Below, piece after piece: positions 43,351 through 51,995 of a DNA stretch of 64,000 bases (its first letter is position 1; each line of letters starts with the position of its first letter). The position numbers and the translations under genes are program-made. Below the pieces are notes generated by a model. The model was given only the letters and a program-made list of their open reading frames with translations, did not search any database and was not told where the DNA came from. The stretch is from Marinobacter salarius (lineage in GTDB: Bacteria; Pseudomonadota; Gammaproteobacteria; Pseudomonadales; Oleiphilaceae). The DNA is taken from positions 806,001-870,000 of the forward strand of contig NZ_CP136693.1 of the NCBI RefSeq assembly GCF_032922745.1, in the 5' to 3' direction.

Positions 43351-44376
43351 GTGACAGACAAGGCAACTTCCGCAAACACGCCGGACATCAAAACCTTCCA
43401 GGGCCTGATCCTCGCCCTGCAGAACTTCTGGGCGCAGCACGGCTGCGTAGTCCTCCAGCCCCTGGACATGGAAGTGGGTGCCGGCACATTCCACCCGGCC
43501 ACCTTCCTGCGCTCCATCGGTCCGGAAACCTGGAACGCCGCCTACGTTCAGCCCAGCCGACGCCCCACCGATGGCCGCTACGGTGAGAACCCCAACCGCC
43601 TGCAACACTACTACCAGTTCCAGGTGGTGCTGAAACCGTCCCCGGACAACATTCAGGAACTGTACCTGGATTCCCTGAAGGCTCTTGGGCTGGACCCACT
43701 GGTACACGATATCCGTTTTGTTGAGGACAACTGGGAATCACCCACCCTCGGCGCCTGGGGCCTGGGTTGGGAAATCTGGCTGAACGGCATGGAAGTAACC
43801 CAGTTCACCTACTTCCAGCAGGTGGGTGGCCTGGAATGCTATCCGGTCACCGGCGAGCTCACCTACGGGCTTGAGCGCATTGCCATGTACCTGCAGGGTG
43901 TGGACAGCGTCTACGACCTGGTGTGGACCGAAGGCCCGGATGGTGTGGTCACCTACGGCGACGTGTTCCATCAGCAGGAGGTGGAGATGTCCACCTACAA
44001 CTTCGAGCACGCCGACACCGAGTTCCTGTTTCACAGCTTCGATGTGCACGAACGCGAGAGCGCGCGCCTGATCGAAGCCGGCCTGGCATTGCCCGCCTAT
44101 GAGCAGGTGCTCAAGGCTTCACACACTTTCAATCTGCTTGACGCCCGCCACGCCATCTCCGTGACCGAGCGTCAACGTTTTATCCTGCGGGTTCGCACCC
44201 TGGCCCGGGCCGTTGCCCAGGCGTATTTCGACAGCCGCCGCAAGCTTGGCTTCCCGCTGGCACCGGATGCCCTGCGCAAAGAGGTACTGGCAGCGACCGA
44301 GGCCGCCGCCGAAAAGGCGAACGGCAAGAAGGGTAAGAAAGCGAGAAAAGCTCAGCAGGAACAGGGGAACGCATAA
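43351..44376 (+). CDS. glyQ: Glycyl-tRNA synthetase alpha subunit
   Basis: The catalytic class II subunit of the alpha2beta2 glycyl-tRNA synthetase, 341 residues if started at GTG 43351. The core begins with DIKTFQGLILALQNFWA and continues with RPTDGRYGENPNRLQHYYQFQV and GLERIAMYLQGV. ATG 43309 would give 355 residues; the predicted promoter would leave about 23 bases before it, so both starts are possible. The C-terminus has a Lys-rich tail (KANGKKGKKARKAQQ). Two bases separate it from glyS. Confidence 0.95.
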   Translation: MTDKATSANTPDIKTFQGLILALQNFWAQHGCVVLQPLDMEVGAGTFHPATFLRSIGPETWNAAYVQPSRRPTDGRYGENPNRLQHYYQFQVVLKPSPDNIQELYLDSLKALGLDPLVHDIRFVEDNWESPTLGAWGLGWEIWLNGMEVTQFTYFQQVGGLECYPVTGELTYGLERIAMYLQGVDSVYDLVWTEGPDGVVTYGDVFHQQEVEMSTYNFEHADTEFLFHSFDVHERESARLIEAGLALPAYEQVLKASHTFNLLDARHAISVTERQRFILRVRTLARAVAQAYFDSRRKLGFPLAPDALRKEVLAATEAAAEKANGKKGKKARKAQQEQGNA

Positions 44377-44378
44377 TC

Positions 44379-46466
44379 ATGGCAAAACAGGATTTTCTGG
44401 TCGAACTGGGCACTGAAGAGCTGCCTCCCAAGGCCCTCAAGCCACTGTCGGACGCGTTTACCCGTGGCATTACCAATGGCCTGGAAGAGGCCGGTATTCA
44501 GTTCGGCAAAGTGGAAGCGTTTGCCGCACCACGCCGGCTTGCCGTCAGGGTACGGTACCTGGAAGACGCTCAACCGGACAAACCGGTGGAAAAACGCGGC
44601 CCTGCCGTGAAAGCTGCGTTCGACGATTCCGGCAACCCCACCCGGGCACTGACCGGCTTCGCCACCTCCCTGGGCGTGACACCGGACCAGCTTGATACGA
44701 TGGAAACCGACAAGGGTGCCTGGGTGGTCTATCGCACCATCGAGAAAGGCCGTCCCACCGTTGAACTGATGCCGGAACTGGTAGACCAGTCCCTGGCCGC
44801 ACTGCCGATCCCAAAACGCATGCGCTGGGGCGCGCACAGAACCGAGTTCGTGCGCCCGGTGCACTGGGCCATCCTGCTGTTCGGCAACAAGGTGATCGAC
44901 ACCCCGATCATCGGGCTGACCCCGGGTAATAAAACCCGTGGCCACCGTTTCCACTGCCCGAAATCATTGATCGTGCCCACGCCCGGCGACTACGAAGTGG
45001 TGCTGCGCCAGGAAGGGTATGTGATCGCTGACTTCGCCGAACGCCGCGAGCAAATCCGCGACGGCGTCACCGCCATCGCCAAGAAAGAAGCAGGCGGCCA
45101 GGCGGTTATCGATGAAGACCTGCTGGATGAAGTCACCGCCCTCAACGAGTGGCCCGTGCCGCTTATCGGCCGTTTCGAGGAACGCTTCCTGGAAGTTCCC
45201 GCCGAGGCACTGATTTCCTCCATGAAGGAACACCAGAAGTACTTTCACGTGGTTTCCGCCGACGGCCGGATGCTGCCGCTGTTCATCACCGTTGCCAACC
45301 TGGAAAGCAAGGACCCGCAACAGGTCATTTCCGGCAACGAAAAGGTCATCCGCCCACGCCTGTCTGATGCGGCTTTCTTCTACGACACTGACCGCAAGAC
45401 CCGGCTGGAAGACCGCATCGACCGGCTCAAGCCGATCGTGTTCCAGGACAAGCTGGGGAGCATTTACGACAAATCCGTGCGCGTTGCCGCATTGGCGAAG
45501 AAGATCGCCGGCGCCATTGGCAGCGATCCCGTTCTGGCTGAGCGCGCCGCCATGCTCGCCAAGACCGACCTGGTCACCGAGATGGTGCTGGAGTTCACTG
45601 ACCTGCAGGGCATCATGGGCCAGTACTATGCTGCCAACGACGGCGAGAACGAAGACGTGGCCAGCGCCCTGAACGAGCAGTACATGCCCCGCTTTGCCGG
45701 TGACGACCTGCCCGCAACCCTGACGGGCTGCGCCGTGGCCATTGCCGACCGCATCGATTCCCTGGTGGGGCTGTTCGGCATTAACCAGCCACCGTCCGGT
45801 ACCCGTGACCCGTTCGGGCTGCGTCGAGCCTCACTGGGCGTATTGCGCATCATCATCGAGCGAGAGCTGCCGCTGGACCTGCAAACCCTCTGCGAGTGGG
45901 CAGTAGAGGAACACAACAGCATCACCGAACCGAATGTGGCCAACACGGTGGTGGACTACATGCTCGAGCGTTTCCGCGCGCACTATGAAGAGCAGGGCAT
46001 CAGTGCCGAAGTCTACCTCGCCGTGCACGCCCGCCGTCCAACACGCCCGCTGGACTTTGACCGCCGGGTGAAAGCCGTGGAAGCCTTCCGCCAGCTACCG
46101 GAAGCCCTGGCCCTGGCCGGCGCCAACAAACGGGTGTCCAACATCCTTACCAAGCAGGGTGGCGACAGCATTGGTGAAAGCATCGACAGTGAGTTGTTGC
46201 AGGACAAGGCGGAAATAACACTGGCCGACCAAATCCGCCAGCAAGCCGACAAGGCATTGCCACTGTTTGAAAAAGGCGATTACGCGACGGCCTTGAGCTC
46301 TCTCGCCAGCCTGCGGGAGCCGGTGGATAACTTCTTTGATGAAGTCATGGTGATGGCTGACGACGAGGCCGTGCGTAATAACCGCCTGGCCATGCTCAAC
46401 CTGCTGCGTAACCTGTTCCTGCGGGTGGCGGATATCTCGGTATTACCCACTGCCAGTGGGCAGTGA
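44379..46466 (+). CDS. glyS: Glycyl-tRNA synthetase beta subunit
   Basis: The beta subunit, 695 residues, needed for tRNA binding; it has an HD-type domain and a C-terminal anticodon-binding region. Conserved start is DFLVELGTEELPPKALKPL, and the middle has SSMKEHQKYFHV. It follows glyQ by two bases. A hairpin (46479-46497, GGCTGGT/ACCAGCC) lies after the stop, before the tRNA gene. Confidence 0.96.
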   Translation: MAKQDFLVELGTEELPPKALKPLSDAFTRGITNGLEEAGIQFGKVEAFAAPRRLAVRVRYLEDAQPDKPVEKRGPAVKAAFDDSGNPTRALTGFATSLGVTPDQLDTMETDKGAWVVYRTIEKGRPTVELMPELVDQSLAALPIPKRMRWGAHRTEFVRPVHWAILLFGNKVIDTPIIGLTPGNKTRGHRFHCPKSLIVPTPGDYEVVLRQEGYVIADFAERREQIRDGVTAIAKKEAGGQAVIDEDLLDEVTALNEWPVPLIGRFEERFLEVPAEALISSMKEHQKYFHVVSADGRMLPLFITVANLESKDPQQVISGNEKVIRPRLSDAAFFYDTDRKTRLEDRIDRLKPIVFQDKLGSIYDKSVRVAALAKKIAGAIGSDPVLAERAAMLAKTDLVTEMVLEFTDLQGIMGQYYAANDGENEDVASALNEQYMPRFAGDDLPATLTGCAVAIADRIDSLVGLFGINQPPSGTRDPFGLRRASLGVLRIIIERELPLDLQTLCEWAVEEHNSITEPNVANTVVDYMLERFRAHYEEQGISAEVYLAVHARRPTRPLDFDRRVKAVEAFRQLPEALALAGANKRVSNILTKQGGDSIGESIDSELLQDKAEITLADQIRQQADKALPLFEKGDYATALSSLASLREPVDNFFDEVMVMADDEAVRNNRLAMLNLLRNLFLRVADISVLPTASGQ

Positions 46467-46503
46467 AAATCATACGGGGGCTGGTAAAAAACCAGCCAAT
46501 CCG

Positions 46504-46509
46504 TATAAT
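46504..46509 (+). promoter_or_regulatory. -10 element of the tRNA-Pro promoter
   Basis: A perfect TATAAT lies 13 bases before the first base of the tRNA, consistent with a start near 46516. The -35 region (about 46481-46487, CTGGTAA) is a poor match and overlaps the hairpin after glyS. Confidence 0.5.
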
Positions 46510-46522
46510 ACCGGCCGTTGAT

Positions 46523-46599
<77 letters not shown>

Positions 46600-46729
46600 T
46601 TTTCCCGCATCTCAGTCCCTTCTTTAACGACGAAATACTCCCCTTTAAGCGACTCTTTTCTTTCAATTGACATAAAGCTTTCACATTGGACATGTACAAC
46701 GGTGCTCTCATCCCAACGGAGCAGCAGTA

Positions 46730-48310
46730 ATGTCCGACCAATCCTCCCTTTTGGTAGAGAAGCTCTGGCGACTCAAACGTCGCATCGACAAGGGCCAGTG
46801 CCCGAGCGTCGACTTTGTCCATCTCAACGTCTTGCTGAGAGAGCCCAACTACCGCAATGACGTTCTGATGCGTGTGGAAGCCAATGGCACGCCAGAGCTT
46901 CAGGCGCTGGCACGCGAGATCATGGCCAACGATGATGGCCGTCCGCTGATGGCCAAGTCCTCGAACCAGAAACTTCAGGCCAGTCCCGTCACGCCGCAAA
47001 AAAGACGCGGTTGGTTTGCCCGTCACGCGCTGGTACTGGTTCCCGTCATTGGCACGGTTGTCGCCACGGTCGCCGGTTTTACCGCATTTGAGAATCGCAA
47101 CGTGCGTATCAGCGCCGACATTACCACAGACACCGTCTGGGAAAGCGGTCATCGATACACCCTTGAAAACACCGTGTTTGTGGAAGGCGCGAACCTGACC
47201 ATTGAACCCGGCGTAACCATAGAGGGCGAACCCGGTTCCGCCCTGGTTGTCACGTCCAGTGCCAAACTGTTTGCCCGCGGCAGCCGTAACCAACCGGTGG
47301 TCTTTACCAGTAGCAAGGAACCCGGAGCACGGGCTCGCGGTGACTGGGGTGGCGTTGTGCTTCTTGGAAAGGCACCGGTGAACGAGCCGAACGCCCGCAT
47401 TGAAGGCGTACCTGAAAACGACACCCGTGGGCAATTCGGTGGCAGCGACACGCAGCATAGTTGCGGCGTGGTGCAGTACACCCGCATTGAATTTGCCGGT
47501 TTCGAGGTCTATCAGAACAACGAGCTGAACGGCTTAACCCTGGGTGGCTGTGGCTCCAACACCATCATCCAGAACGTGCAGGTTCACCGTGCTCTGGACG
47601 ACGGTATCGAAATGTTCGGTGGCACCGTCGACCTGAAAAACATCCTGGTGACCGGTGCTGCCGATGACAGCATCGACTGGGACTGGGGCTGGCGAGGCAG
47701 GGTACAGTTTGCCATTATTCAGCAGTACCGGGATGTCGGCGATAACGCCTTTGAGGGCGACAACAACGGTTCCAGCCACTCGGCCGTGCCACGGTCCGAA
47801 CCCACATTCTACAACGTCACCCTTTATGGCAGCGGCCGTTCCGCCAAAGAACACCGCGCTATTATGCTAAGAGAGGGATCCGGCGGCCACTTCCACAATA
47901 TGATCATCGACAGTTACGCCATTGAGGCCCTGGATACCAGGGATGAGGTCACCGCGCTGGTGGGCATGAATGCCCTGACGTTCAGCCACAACCTGCTTGC
48001 CAACAACGGTAGGTTAGGCAACCTCACCATTGTTAACGAAACCGATGATGACGATTTCGGCTTCAACGAAGAGCTGTGGATACGCAGCCCCGAACTGCAG
48101 AACACCGTTCAGGTTGAAACCGGCTTGCAACCCTCTGTCACCAGCGAGTCGTCGCCGCATTTCCGCCCCAGAAGCTCAGTGCGCGCCATGACTGCCAAAC
48201 GGCCTCCGAAAGCCGAATTCTTTGATGAGTCGGCGATGTACCAGGGCGCTGTTAACCCCAGGGCCACATCGACCTGGCTGGATGACTGGACGGCATTTCC
48301 GGAATCCTGA
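46730..48310 (+). CDS. Membrane-anchored parallel beta-helix protein
   Basis: A 526-residue protein in three parts. An N-terminal cytoplasmic helical domain (1-90), with no signal peptide, begins LLVEKLWRLKRRIDKG. A single membrane helix is at about 98-119. A large outside domain has right-handed beta-helix features: short turns with GNWGG-like GDWGGVVLLGKAP, GCGSNTIIQNVQVH, and LDDGIEMFGG...VDLKNILVTGAADDSID. The latter resemble repeats from bacterial secreted surface proteins. The fold is a binding or polysaccharide-facing scaffold; an enzyme activity is not evident. TTGACA at 46667 is near the expected promoter. It lies directly after tRNA-Pro and before a BCCT gene. Confidence 0.7.
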   Translation: MSDQSSLLVEKLWRLKRRIDKGQCPSVDFVHLNVLLREPNYRNDVLMRVEANGTPELQALAREIMANDDGRPLMAKSSNQKLQASPVTPQKRRGWFARHALVLVPVIGTVVATVAGFTAFENRNVRISADITTDTVWESGHRYTLENTVFVEGANLTIEPGVTIEGEPGSALVVTSSAKLFARGSRNQPVVFTSSKEPGARARGDWGGVVLLGKAPVNEPNARIEGVPENDTRGQFGGSDTQHSCGVVQYTRIEFAGFEVYQNNELNGLTLGGCGSNTIIQNVQVHRALDDGIEMFGGTVDLKNILVTGAADDSIDWDWGWRGRVQFAIIQQYRDVGDNAFEGDNNGSSHSAVPRSEPTFYNVTLYGSGRSAKEHRAIMLREGSGGHFHNMIIDSYAIEALDTRDEVTALVGMNALTFSHNLLANNGRLGNLTIVNETDDDDFGFNEELWIRSPELQNTVQVETGLQPSVTSESSPHFRPRSSVRAMTAKRPPKAEFFDESAMYQGAVNPRATSTWLDDWTAFPES

Positions 48311-48409
48311 CGAGCTTACCAATGCCTGGGAGGGTGGCTACCTCCACAAAGGAATGCAGAGGTCTGAACTTTTCTGTACCCTGCGCGGCTCTTCGCGAAA
48401 GGAACAACC

Positions 48410-49969
48410 ATGACCTCCCAGACAAACTCCCTGGCTACCGATGAACGGCCGGGCGCTTTCTCCGATAGCGACCCGATCGTTCTGACGCTTACGATTGGCT
48501 TCATCCTGCTGTTCGTTGGTGCTTCCATTATTGACAGCAGCGCCGTCGCTACAGCGATTGGCGCCGGATTCACCTGGACGGCAAAGTACCTGGGGTCGTT
48601 CTTCCAACTACTCCTGCTGGCAACCTTTTTCATCGCACTCGGAACAGCGGTCAGCAAGGCCGGCAATGCACGGATTGGTGGCCTGGACCGGCCGGAAATC
48701 AGCCGTTTTCGCTGGCTTTCAATGATCATGTGTACATTGCTGGCCGGTGGAGGGGTGTTTTTCGCCGCCGGGGAACCGGTCTATCACTTTGTGGTAACAC
48801 CACCGGCGTTTGATACCGAAGCCGGAACGGCTGCGGCCACCGCTCCCGCCATGGCGCAGTCGTTTACTCACTGGGGCTTCCTTGCCTGGGCCGTGCTCGG
48901 CTCGCTGACCGCACTGGTTCTCAGCAGGGCTCACTATGATCAGGGCAAACCGCTGCAGCCGCGAACCCTGTTGTATCCGGTGTTTGGTGAGAACGCTGTT
49001 CAAGGCAAGCTGGGTGGGGTGATTGACGCCCTTTGCGTCATTGCCGTGGTGGCGGGAACCGTCGGCCCTATCGGTTTCCTGGCAACCCAGGTGAGTTTCG
49101 GGCTGCACGAGCTGTTTGGCATCACCGATGGCTATGGCACCCAGCTCGCGGTACTGATCATTCTGGCCGGGGTGTACATGACATCCGCCATGACCGGACT
49201 GCACAAGGGTATTCAGTTGCTCAGCCGGTTCAACGTGCTCCTCGCCCTGGCCATCGCCGCAGTGATTTTCCTGTTCGGTCCCACACTGTTTCTGGCCAAC
49301 ACCTTTACTCAGTCATTCGGCGAGTACCTGACGTCTTTCATGGCGATGTCGACGATGACCGCTGAAACGGCGCCGGACTGGTGGATGAAATGGTGGACGG
49401 TGTTTTTCTTCGCCTGGTTTATTGGTTACACGCCTTTGATGGCGGTGTTTGTGTCGCGAATTTCCCGCGGACGCACGGTTCGTGAAATGATCCTCGCGGT
49501 TGCCGTATTGGCACCTATTGCCACCACAATCTGGTTTACGCTGCTGGGTGGCTCGGGGATCTATCACCAGCTGGCCGGCACCTTTGACCTGACCGAAGCG
49601 TTGAACAATTTCCGTTTTGACGTCGCCACACTGACCGTGGCCCAGGCGCTGCCAGGAGGCACCTGGATGGCCGCCGCGATACTGCTGCTCACCACCATTT
49701 TTGTCGCCACCACCGGCGACTCCATGAGCTATTCCATTGCCATGGTGGGTGCGGGCCATGATGAGCCAAATCCTTGGATCCGTGTATTCTGGGGCGGTGC
49801 TATGGCGCTGATGGCCGCCATTCTGCTGTATATGGGTTCAGGGCAGATTGGCGTGCTTCAGCAGTTCATTGTGATAACCGCCATACCGGTCTCCTTTGTC
49901 ATACTGCCATCGCTATGGACAGGGCCGAAAGCGGCTATGGCCATGGCCCGTGATCAGGGGCTTGCCTGA
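48410..49969 (+). CDS. BCCT family transporter (betaine/choline/carnitine type)
   Basis: A 519-residue carrier with 12 membrane segments. The BCCT signature region is WWTVFFFAWFIGYTPLMAVFVSR around helix VIII, and the early GGGVFFAAGEPVYHF motif corresponds to the conserved GxGxGxF-like loop. BCCT carriers take up glycine betaine and related zwitterions with sodium or protons. In a halotolerant organism this could be an osmolyte uptake system. ATG 48410 follows AAAGGA. The C-terminus overlaps the convergent ABC gene by 16 bases. Confidence 0.9.
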   Translation: MTSQTNSLATDERPGAFSDSDPIVLTLTIGFILLFVGASIIDSSAVATAIGAGFTWTAKYLGSFFQLLLLATFFIALGTAVSKAGNARIGGLDRPEISRFRWLSMIMCTLLAGGGVFFAAGEPVYHFVVTPPAFDTEAGTAAATAPAMAQSFTHWGFLAWAVLGSLTALVLSRAHYDQGKPLQPRTLLYPVFGENAVQGKLGGVIDALCVIAVVAGTVGPIGFLATQVSFGLHELFGITDGYGTQLAVLIILAGVYMTSAMTGLHKGIQLLSRFNVLLALAIAAVIFLFGPTLFLANTFTQSFGEYLTSFMAMSTMTAETAPDWWMKWWTVFFFAWFIGYTPLMAVFVSRISRGRTVREMILAVAVLAPIATTIWFTLLGGSGIYHQLAGTFDLTEALNNFRFDVATLTVAQALPGGTWMAAAILLLTTIFVATTGDSMSYSIAMVGAGHDEPNPWIRVFWGGAMALMAAILLYMGSGQIGVLQQFIVITAIPVSFVILPSLWTGPKAAMAMARDQGLA

Positions 49970-51762
49970 CCATCATCACCAGTTCGATGCTGCTGTTCCC
50001 AGAGCCTGGCGTAATGCCCCTTCTGGCCCAGCAGCTCGACGTGGTTGCCACTCTCGACAATACAGCCGCCGTCCATCACCAGAATGGTATCCGCATCGCG
50101 CGTCGTCGACAGCCGATGAGCGATAACCAGGGAGGTGCGCTGGCGGCTGACTTCCTTCAAGGCCCCCAGAATCGCCTGTTCAGACAGCGAATCCAGAGAA
50201 GATGTGGCTTCGTCCAGAATCAATAACGGTGGGTTCTTGAGAAGTACCCGGGCAATGGCGACCCGCTGTTTCTCGCCGCCGGAAAGTTTAAGCCCCCGCT
50301 CACCAACCTGTGTGTTATAGCCATCGGGCAGGCTGTGGATAAACTGTTCCAGGTGCGCCATTCGGGCTGCCCGGTACACCTCTTCCTCGCTGGCATCAGG
50401 CCGACCGTAAGCCAGGTTCCGAAAAAGCGTGTCGTTGAACAGCACCGTATCCTGGGGCACCACGCCAATGGCGGAACGCAGGCTGTCCTGGGTGACCTCA
50501 CGGATATCCTGACCATCGATGGTGATACTGCCCCGGTTCACATCGTAAAACCGGAAAAGCAGGCGGGCGAGGGTCGATTTCCCCGCACCGCTGGCGCCCA
50601 CGACGGCTACGGTGTGCCCAGCGGGAATTGAGAAACTTACGTTCCGGAGGATCTGACGGTTGGGGCGATAACCAAAGTGAACCTGGTCGAAACGAACCTC
50701 GCCTTTGTCCACCACCAACGCTTTGGCGTTCGGCGCGTCCTCAATGACCGGTTCGTCGCCGAGCAACCCGAACAACCGTTCCACATTCACCAGCGCCTGG
50801 CGGATCTCCCGATACACGAACCCCAGTGCATTGAGCGGTATAAACAGCTGTAACAGGTAGGCATTAATCATGGTGAAATCCCCCAGGGTGATCTCACCAC
50901 TGGCGACTTCCTGCACTGCCATGGCCATGATGACGATCATCGCCACACCGATGATCAGGGCCTGGCCCGAGTTCAGGGCGGCCAGCGACAGCCGGTTTTT
51001 GAGCCGTGCCTGTTCCCAGTCATCCAGGTCCTTGTCGTAGAGCTCTGCCTCGAAGCGTTCGTTATTGAAATACTTTACGGTCTCGTAGTTGAGCAGGCTG
51101 TCGACTGCGCGGGAATTGGACTGGTTGTCCCGGGCATTGGCTTCGCGCACGTATTTCGTGCGCCACTCGGTAACCTTGATGGAAAACACCACATACACCA
51201 CCACCGCTACCAGGATCGCCAGCACATAGCCCACGTTGAACACCACGAAGAGAATACCGGCCACCATCAGGATTTCGAGGAGGGTGGGGACAATGTTGAA
51301 GAGAGTGAAACGCAGCAGGAAGCTGATGCCGTTGGTGCCCCGTTCAATGTCCCGGGCCAGTCCGCCGGTTTTCCGGTCCAGGTGAAAGGACAGCTCCCGG
51401 TTGTGCAGATGTTCGAAAACCCGCAGCGACACTCGTCGCATGGCCCGTTCCGCGACTCGGGCGAACACCGCGTCCCGCAATTCGCTGAACAGGGTGCTGC
51501 CAAATCGGAGCAGGCCGTAGGCGACGACCAGTATGACCGGTATCCACAGCAGTACCTCGCCGCCCTGATTTTCGTCCAGATAGTCGACGATGTATTTCAG
51601 GGCGACCGGTGTAGCCACCGTCGCCAGTTTGGAGAAGATCAGGAACCCCAGCGCCAGCATGACTCGACCACGGAATTCCGTCAGATAGGGCCATAGGCCG
51701 GCGATGACTTTCCAGTCGGGTTTGTGGTTGGCGGGGTACTCGTTGTCAGCGTAGGCGCGCAC
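49954..51762 (-). CDS. ABC exporter, fused permease/ATPase (Atm1/ABCB7 type)
   Basis: A half-size ABC exporter of 602 residues. The N-terminal six-helix membrane domain is about 20-330. The ATPase domain shows Walker A GASGAGKST, signature LSGGEKQR, Walker B LLILDEATSSLD and H-loop IAHRLST. The membrane domain resembles Atm1-type transporters, which export glutathione-linked sulfur or metal species; substrate is inferred only. It is divergent from the next ABC exporter with hairpin B2 between them. The tail overlaps the BCCT gene by 16 bases. Confidence 0.88.
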   Translation of the reverse strand: MRAYADNEYPANHKPDWKVIAGLWPYLTEFRGRVMLALGFLIFSKLATVATPVALKYIVDYLDENQGGEVLLWIPVILVVAYGLLRFGSTLFSELRDAVFARVAERAMRRVSLRVFEHLHNRELSFHLDRKTGGLARDIERGTNGISFLLRFTLFNIVPTLLEILMVAGILFVVFNVGYVLAILVAVVVYVVFSIKVTEWRTKYVREANARDNQSNSRAVDSLLNYETVKYFNNERFEAELYDKDLDDWEQARLKNRLSLAALNSGQALIIGVAMIVIMAMAVQEVASGEITLGDFTMINAYLLQLFIPLNALGFVYREIRQALVNVERLFGLLGDEPVIEDAPNAKALVVDKGEVRFDQVHFGYRPNRQILRNVSFSIPAGHTVAVVGASGAGKSTLARLLFRFYDVNRGSITIDGQDIREVTQDSLRSAIGVVPQDTVLFNDTLFRNLAYGRPDASEEEVYRAARMAHLEQFIHSLPDGYNTQVGERGLKLSGGEKQRVAIARVLLKNPPLLILDEATSSLDSLSEQAILGALKEVSRQRTSLVIAHRLSTTRDADTILVMDGGCIVESGNHVELLGQKGHYARLWEQQHRTGDDGQASP

Positions 51763-51803
51763 TCGGGTTTCCCTTCAATAACGGAGTAGTCGAGCGCACG
51801 AGA

Positions 51804-51897
51804 TGGGACTTGTCTGCCAGGACACGCTGTAAATACGTCCCTGTACGCTCGACAAAAGCCATCCATGGCTTTTGACGGTCCTGGCAGACAAGTCCCA
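51804..51897. repeat. Family B branched hairpin, copy B2
   Basis: Arms 51804-51823 and 51878-51897 are a perfect 20-base inverted repeat (TGGGACTTGTCTGCCAGGAC). On the minus strand the inside contains AAAAGCCA-TGGA-TGGCTTTT, a GAGCGTACAGGGACGTA stretch and ACAGCGT, matching the interior of B1 in order. It lies between two divergent ABC exporter genes, 42 bases from one start and about 98 from the other. Confidence 0.85.
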
Positions 51898-51995
51898 CCC
51901 CGCACGCTCTTACGTAGCTGTATGATAGGTTCTAATACGAGTAAAAACCGTAATGTTATCGGAGTTTACAGTACCCCTTATCCTGGAGGCACACC

